Below, piece by piece: positions 60,366 through 64,000 of a DNA stretch of 64,000 bases. The position numbers and the translations under genes are program-made. The stretch comes from Proteobacteria bacterium UBA7415 (GTDB lineage: Bacteria > Pseudomonadota > Gammaproteobacteria > Arenicellales > Arenicellaceae), in assembly GCA_002470515.1 (NCBI GenBank), contig DKML01000010.1, positions 62,001-126,000 of the forward strand, written 5' to 3'. Positions within the stretch are counted from its first letter, which is position 1. Each line of letters opens with the position of its first letter. The notes beneath the pieces were generated by a model. The model searched no databases. It was not told the origin of the DNA and saw nothing but the letters and a program-made list of their open reading frames with translations.

Positions 60366-62330
60366 ATGAATTTTTTTGATCATCAGGATAAGGCGCGGCG
60401 TCAGTCGCGCTGGATTATATGGTGCTTCATAGCCGTTGCGCTTGTTATTGTATTGGCCGTGGATTTTGTGGTTGTGGCCCTAGCTGCAACACAGCTCCCA
60501 AACGAAATGATGATGTATGGCGGTTTGCTTACGTCGTCATTTTGGCAACACAATTCAGGATTGCTTATAGGATCAAGTCTTGCCACCTCTTCTGTAATTG
60601 GGATAGCTAGTCTAGGCAAGATTGCAAGCCTGCGAGGAGGAGGCGGAAAGGTTGCCCGCGATATGGGGGGTGCTATTGTTACTCCCGATACTCGGGACCC
60701 TTTACGGCGTAGGTTGTATAACGTTGTAGAGGAAATAGCGATAGCGTCTGGTACTCCAGTACCCGAGATCTACGTACTAGAAAACGAACCAGGGATTAAC
60801 GCTTTTGCTGCTGGATACACCGCGGCTGACGCAGCCGTAGCTGTAACTCAAGGGACACTGGAAAAGCTCGACCGAGCTGAGTTACAAGGTGTAATTGCTC
60901 ACGAATTCAGTCACATTTTTAACGGTGACATGCGCATCAACATTCGTATGATGGGCGTGATCTTTGGCATATTGGTTATAGCCATTGTAGGGCGCAAATT
61001 CTTACAAAGTAGTCGGTATAGAGTCTCGTCTTCGAGAGATAAGAACGGTGGCGCAATAATCGCGATTGGTATTGCATTGATGCTAATTGGTTATATAGGT
61101 CTATTTTTTGCTCGATGGATGAAGTCAGCGCTTTCTAGACAACGAGAATATCTTGCAGACGCGTCGGCGGTCCAATTCACACGTGACCCTGATGGCATTG
61201 CAGGTGCGCTAAAAAAGATTGCGGCGTACAACCACTCCTCTTACCTTAGAGAAGACTCCGAAGAAGTAAGCCATATGCTATTTAGCAGTGGGTACAAAAG
61301 CCTGATGTTCGCAACTCATCCGCCCTTAGAGGACCGCATTGAAAGACTAGAAAAAGGCTTTCAAGTAGGTGACATCAAAGATCTTGCTGCAAAGTTAAAA
61401 GCAGAGGAACGGCGCGAACATCTTCAGGCACAAAAAGCAGAAATTGAGGAAGCGAAAAAGAAAGAGGCGAAATCCAGTGGAGGATTTTTTAATCCAGAGT
61501 CGCTTATCGAGAACATCGGTAATCCTGATTTTGAGAGAATATTAGCGGCAGGGATACTAACGTCAGAAATCCCAGACGGACTGAATGCCGCAGCGCATAG
61601 TCTAGAGTGGGTTCCAGAAGTCCTTTTCTTTTGCTTGTTGAGTCAAGAGGCTGAATTGAATCATCGCCAGCAACTCATTATAAATGAGCGTATGGGCGAT
61701 ATTAGCGCTAAAAAGCTCAATCATCTGGTTAGCTCTAACACCCCAATTAAAGAAGAGCAAAGACTTCCCCTCGTTGAAATATGTTTCCCCACGCTTAAGC
61801 GACGCCCGCTTGAAGATATTCATAAGGTTATGAAAACCCTTGAGTTACTGGTCGCTATTGATAATAAAGTCGACTCATTCGAATATTGCTTGTCGCGACT
61901 TGTAAGACAATACTTATCTGAAGCCACATCGCCATCGACTAAGCAGATGCATGGCAAACGAAAACTAGCGGATTGTATCAACGAAGTGTCTATGGTGGTT
62001 TCAATCGTGGCTTCTAATGGCCAAACAGAAGCGGGTGCACAAGGAATCCAAAATGCACAAAAGGCGTACCGTGCAGGGATGGCCGTATTAGATGTGAACC
62101 ACACCAACCTGTCTTTTGCTGATGACTGGCAGCCGCGCTTAGACGCTGCTCTTAGAGTGCTTGATAAACTTAACCCTCAGGACAAGTATTTGGTGGTGAA
62201 AGCAATAAGTTCAGCCGTTTTGCAGGATGGCGAAGTAATTACCGCCGAGCACGAACTAGTACGCGTTATCTGTGCACTCATTCATGTCCCATTTCCAATG
62301 ATAAGAACGGCTTCTCTAAAAAAGAAGTAA
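60366..62330 (+). CDS. M48-family membrane metalloprotease with long C-terminal helical domain
   Basis: A 654-residue protein. Two N-terminal membrane helices (about 17-40 and 60-80) precede an M48/HtpX peptidase domain with zinc site VIAHEFSHIFNGD near residue 177 and third ligand in SRQREYLADASAVQFTRDP near 257. Two further helices (about 195-210 and 230-248) lie between them. After HPPLEDRIERLEKGF the C-terminal half (about 330-654) has a charged linker and a helical domain with QDKYLVVKAISSAVLQDGEV near 605, reminiscent of TerB-type folds. LemA-linked M48 proteases with such tails occur in other proteobacteria; their substrate is unknown. Confidence 0.85.
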   Translation: MNFFDHQDKARRQSRWIIWCFIAVALVIVLAVDFVVVALAATQLPNEMMMYGGLLTSSFWQHNSGLLIGSSLATSSVIGIASLGKIASLRGGGGKVARDMGGAIVTPDTRDPLRRRLYNVVEEIAIASGTPVPEIYVLENEPGINAFAAGYTAADAAVAVTQGTLEKLDRAELQGVIAHEFSHIFNGDMRINIRMMGVIFGILVIAIVGRKFLQSSRYRVSSSRDKNGGAIIAIGIALMLIGYIGLFFARWMKSALSRQREYLADASAVQFTRDPDGIAGALKKIAAYNHSSYLREDSEEVSHMLFSSGYKSLMFATHPPLEDRIERLEKGFQVGDIKDLAAKLKAEERREHLQAQKAEIEEAKKKEAKSSGGFFNPESLIENIGNPDFERILAAGILTSEIPDGLNAAAHSLEWVPEVLFFCLLSQEAELNHRQQLIINERMGDISAKKLNHLVSSNTPIKEEQRLPLVEICFPTLKRRPLEDIHKVMKTLELLVAIDNKVDSFEYCLSRLVRQYLSEATSPSTKQMHGKRKLADCINEVSMVVSIVASNGQTEAGAQGIQNAQKAYRAGMAVLDVNHTNLSFADDWQPRLDAALRVLDKLNPQDKYLVVKAISSAVLQDGEVITAEHELVRVICALIHVPFPMIRTASLKKK

Positions 62331-62575
62331 CTCCCAGGACACAATTCGTTACGCAAATAGCTCCACAACCTGTTCAATAATTCACTATTAGGTTTGCGGC
62401 CTCCAATTTAGTAAACCATAATTAGTTTAGAAGTATTGCTGAGATGTCTTCTATGGTTATCAAGGCACGCTTCAATTGGTGAAAAGATTCTGTTTTAAGC
62501 AGAACAAAAAGAGCGAGATTAATATTCGATTCGCACACCAAAAAACCTACTAAAAACGATTAAAGGAGTTTCAAT

Positions 62576-62911
62576 ATGAATATGTCACAAATGGGTCGTT
62601 ATCTTTTTCTTGCAGGTGTAGTTGTTGCCGTTGCTGCAGGGTTACTGAGTCTAAACATTCCCCACCTTGCGACTATATTAGCGGTTGCAGGCGTTGTTGT
62701 TGGTTTTCTAAATGTTAGCGGAGCAGAATCTCGCACATTTCTAATTGCTGGTATCGCCTTTTTGGCAACAGCGGGTGCTCTAAACGGTCTAGCAGCGCAA
62801 TTAGGCGCAGGTTCGCAGATGGCGGCTGTTTCAGCTAACTTAGCGGCTTTTGCAGCTCCAGCAGTACTGATTGTTGCTCTAAAATCCTTATTGAGCACTG
62901 CTGGCGACTAA
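62576..62911 (+). CDS. Four-helix membrane protein of unknown function
   Basis: A 111-residue very hydrophobic protein with about four transmembrane helices (near residues 8-22, 28-45, 53-72 and 85-103), rich in Ala, Gly, Val and Leu. It has AAGLLSLNIPHLATILAVAG and a Ser-Gly-Asp end. The ribosome site AAGGAG lies 7-8 bases before ATG. A terminator follows, and it stands 245 bases after the M48 gene. No family recognised; not a known transporter by sequence. Confidence 0.7.
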   Translation: MNMSQMGRYLFLAGVVVAVAAGLLSLNIPHLATILAVAGVVVGFLNVSGAESRTFLIAGIAFLATAGALNGLAAQLGAGSQMAAVSANLAAFAAPAVLIVALKSLLSTAGD

Positions 62912-62956
62912 GTACTAAGTAATAGTGTCGTCAATGAGTCGAAGTTGTACTCTCTG

Positions 62957-62987
62957 AAAAAGGCCGAGCTCTGCTCGGTCTTTTTTT
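62957..62987 (+). terminator. Intrinsic terminator
   Basis: AAAAAGGCCGAGC, a 3-base loop and GCTCGGTCTTTTTTT form a 12-bp stem with a T-run, about 45 bases after the membrane-protein gene. It may also stop ubiC reading from the other strand. Confidence 0.9.
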
Positions 62988-63016
62988 GCTTTATGTAACG
63001 ATGCTCAAGCCCACGT

Positions 63017-63562
63017 TCACCCAAATTTAAATTCGGATATTCTGGGCAAATAAAATTCGCAAACGAGAATGGTAGAACCAAGATACTCATAGGGTGTACG
63101 ACGCCCATAAACAGATTCACCGTCATAATCCGTTTGAGTAAACTGCCTGCGAGAAACTCTAACTCGCCCTTCTTTAAACAAAAGTTGCCCAAGCGGCTGC
63201 CGCCCCAGGTCTGTGAGTCCATTTTGATGCTGTCTTATAAGAGCAAGCGGAATGATACTGCGTGCTAAGACGATGGGTTGGTTATAAATATTTAAACAAA
63301 CTTCGCGTACCGTCGCCGCCAAATGATGGCCTTGTCGTAAACAGTCTTGTTCATGCCAAAGAGGAATACCGATGCGTTGATTAAGTAGATCCACCGAAAA
63401 ATCACCGTCTGAAACATCAATAAGACGTTGAGTTAGGGATTGTTGGTCGTTGAGCCATGCCCAAGTGTGCGAATCAAACTCCATTTCGCTGAGAGCGGAC
63501 GCATTTCTCCACCGAGCTGAACGGCTTAATTGATAGAGTATCTTAGAGGTATTGAACGACAT
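63017..63562 (-). CDS. ubiC: Chorismate--pyruvate lyase
   Basis: A 181-residue enzyme that cuts chorismate into 4-hydroxybenzoate and pyruvate, the first committed step of ubiquinone synthesis. It has WLNDQQSLTQRLIDVSDGDF near residue 36, ATVREVCLNIYNQPIVLARSIIP near 83, then LGRQPLGQLLFKEGRVR near 117 and a FYLPRISEF end. Length is near that of E. coli UbiC (165). The usual partner ubiA is not next to it in the window. Confidence 0.9.
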   Translation of the reverse strand: MSFNTSKILYQLSRSARWRNASALSEMEFDSHTWAWLNDQQSLTQRLIDVSDGDFSVDLLNQRIGIPLWHEQDCLRQGHHLAATVREVCLNIYNQPIVLARSIIPLALIRQHQNGLTDLGRQPLGQLLFKEGRVRVSRRQFTQTDYDGESVYGRRTPYEYLGSTILVCEFYLPRISEFKFG

Positions 63563-63613
63563 ATCCTAAGTGTAACCTAGCTTAGGTTACGTTGGGCTGT
63601 TGTCTTCTGGCAC

Positions 63614-63642
63614 AAAAAAACCGGCTCAAAGAGCCGGTTCTT
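63614..63642 (-). terminator. Terminator of the pyrophosphatase gene
   Basis: On the minus strand AACCGGCTC, TTT and GAGCCGGTT are followed by a T-run. It lies about 60 bases beyond the stop of the H+-pyrophosphatase and before ubiC, so ubiC probably has its own promoter. Confidence 0.88.
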
Positions 63643-63698
63643 AAACGATGACAATTCATAAAAGTCTTGGCATCGGTATAAACAAATTACTCAATATT

Positions 63699-64000
63699 TT
63701 AACCAAGCAAAGGCGCAATCACTAAACTAACAATCGCCATTACATTGATCAGAATATTCATAGATGGACCAGACGTGTCTTTAAACGGATCGCCGACAGT
63801 ATCGCCCACAACGACGGCAGCATGAGTATCTGAACCCTTTCCGCCGTGATTACCACGTTCAACGTATTTCTTGGCATTATCCCAAGCCCCACCAGCGTTC
63901 GCCATCGTGATAGCAAGTAGTACACAACCCAGAAGAGCGCCGCCCAACATTCCGCCCAGCGCTTCTGCGCCGAGGCCGAAGCCAACAACAGCAGGAGCTG
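63699..64000 (-). CDS. hppA: Membrane-bound proton-pumping pyrophosphatase (partial, C-terminus only)
   Basis: The last 99 residues or so of a membrane pyrophosphatase. Conserved are the motif [15 protein letters not shown], then [32 protein letters not shown], which carries the Asp and Lys residues that bind Mg-pyrophosphate, and a terminal helix [16 protein letters not shown]. It turns pyrophosphate hydrolysis into a proton (or sodium) gradient. The upstream start is outside the window. Family assignment is firm from the signature. Confidence 0.95.
   Translation of the reverse strand, partial: APAVVGFGLGAEALGGMLGGALLGCVLLAITMANAGGAWDNAKKYVERGNHGGKGSDTHAAVVVGDTVGDPFKDTSGPSMNILINVMAIVSLVIAPLLG

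Overview
This 64 kb window is the replication-origin neighbourhood of a gammaproteobacterial chromosome. The block gyrB, dnaN and dnaA (minus strand) followed by rpmH, rnpA, yidD, yidC, mnmE, mnmG, rsmG, parA, parB and the complete atpIBEFHAGDC operon (plus strand) is the classic oriC layout of that class. MlaA, ApaG/ApaH, SecB, CtpA/EnvC and chorismate lyase UbiC also fit a Gram-negative gammaproteobacterium. Base composition looks to be in the mid-40s percent GC by eye, and a proton-pumping pyrophosphatase fits an environmental, perhaps marine, lineage. I cannot name genus or species. No phage, plasmid, IS element, CRISPR array, tRNA or rRNA was found.

Layout. 1-4.9 kb: a LysE-type exporter running off the left edge, then a TPP riboswitch and a thiamine-uptake and salvage operon (TonB receptor, YkoF-like protein, PnuT-type permease, ThiK-like kinase). 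4.9-10.3 kb: an accessory stretch with an N-formylglutamate amidohydrolase, a secreted amidohydrolase, a secreted lipase-like hydrolase, a wrecked FkbM-methyltransferase/glycosyltransferase remnant, a 12-bp tandem repeat and a striking PqqD-like/GT25 glycosyltransferase fusion. 10.3-16 kb: tesB, a frameshifted secreted protein, metF, and ahcY under an SAH riboswitch, which together form part of the activated methyl cycle, then a VOC protein and an MBL-fold hydrolase. 16-19 kb: an assimilatory sulfite reductase operon with a DUF934 protein, a thioredoxin-like protein and a 33-residue membrane peptide. 19-25.3 kb: small proteins, an SDR, pepN, the PHP exonuclease/phosphatase and thpR. 25.6-30.1 kb: a DUF465 protein, three tandem DegV-like paralogues and a homocysteine methyltransferase. 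30.1-36.2 kb: envelope and housekeeping genes (ctpA, envC, rhodanese, secB, mlaA, apaH, apaG). 36.4-59.4 kb: the origin block and ATP synthase operon. 59.7-64 kb: lemA, an M48 protease with a C-terminal extension, a four-helix membrane protein, ubiC and the C-terminus of the H+-pyrophosphatase.

How they work together. Two metabolite riboswitches (TPP and SAH) control thiamine scavenging and SAH clearance. The origin block has two near-identical parS sites between gyrB and dnaN, about 11 kb from parAB, and a DnaA-box cluster between dnaN and dnaA that is the best oriC candidate. recF, normally between dnaN and gyrB, is absent there. Foreign-looking single genes have been inserted into otherwise conserved operons: a paiB-like flavin-binding gene between rnpA and yidD, and a cupin between mnmE and mnmG.

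Most novel candidates: the PqqD-GT25 fusion with its decayed neighbours, the triple DegV array, the G-tract frameshift, and the origin rearrangement. All assignments come from reading the sequence and recognising families; no database search was run.
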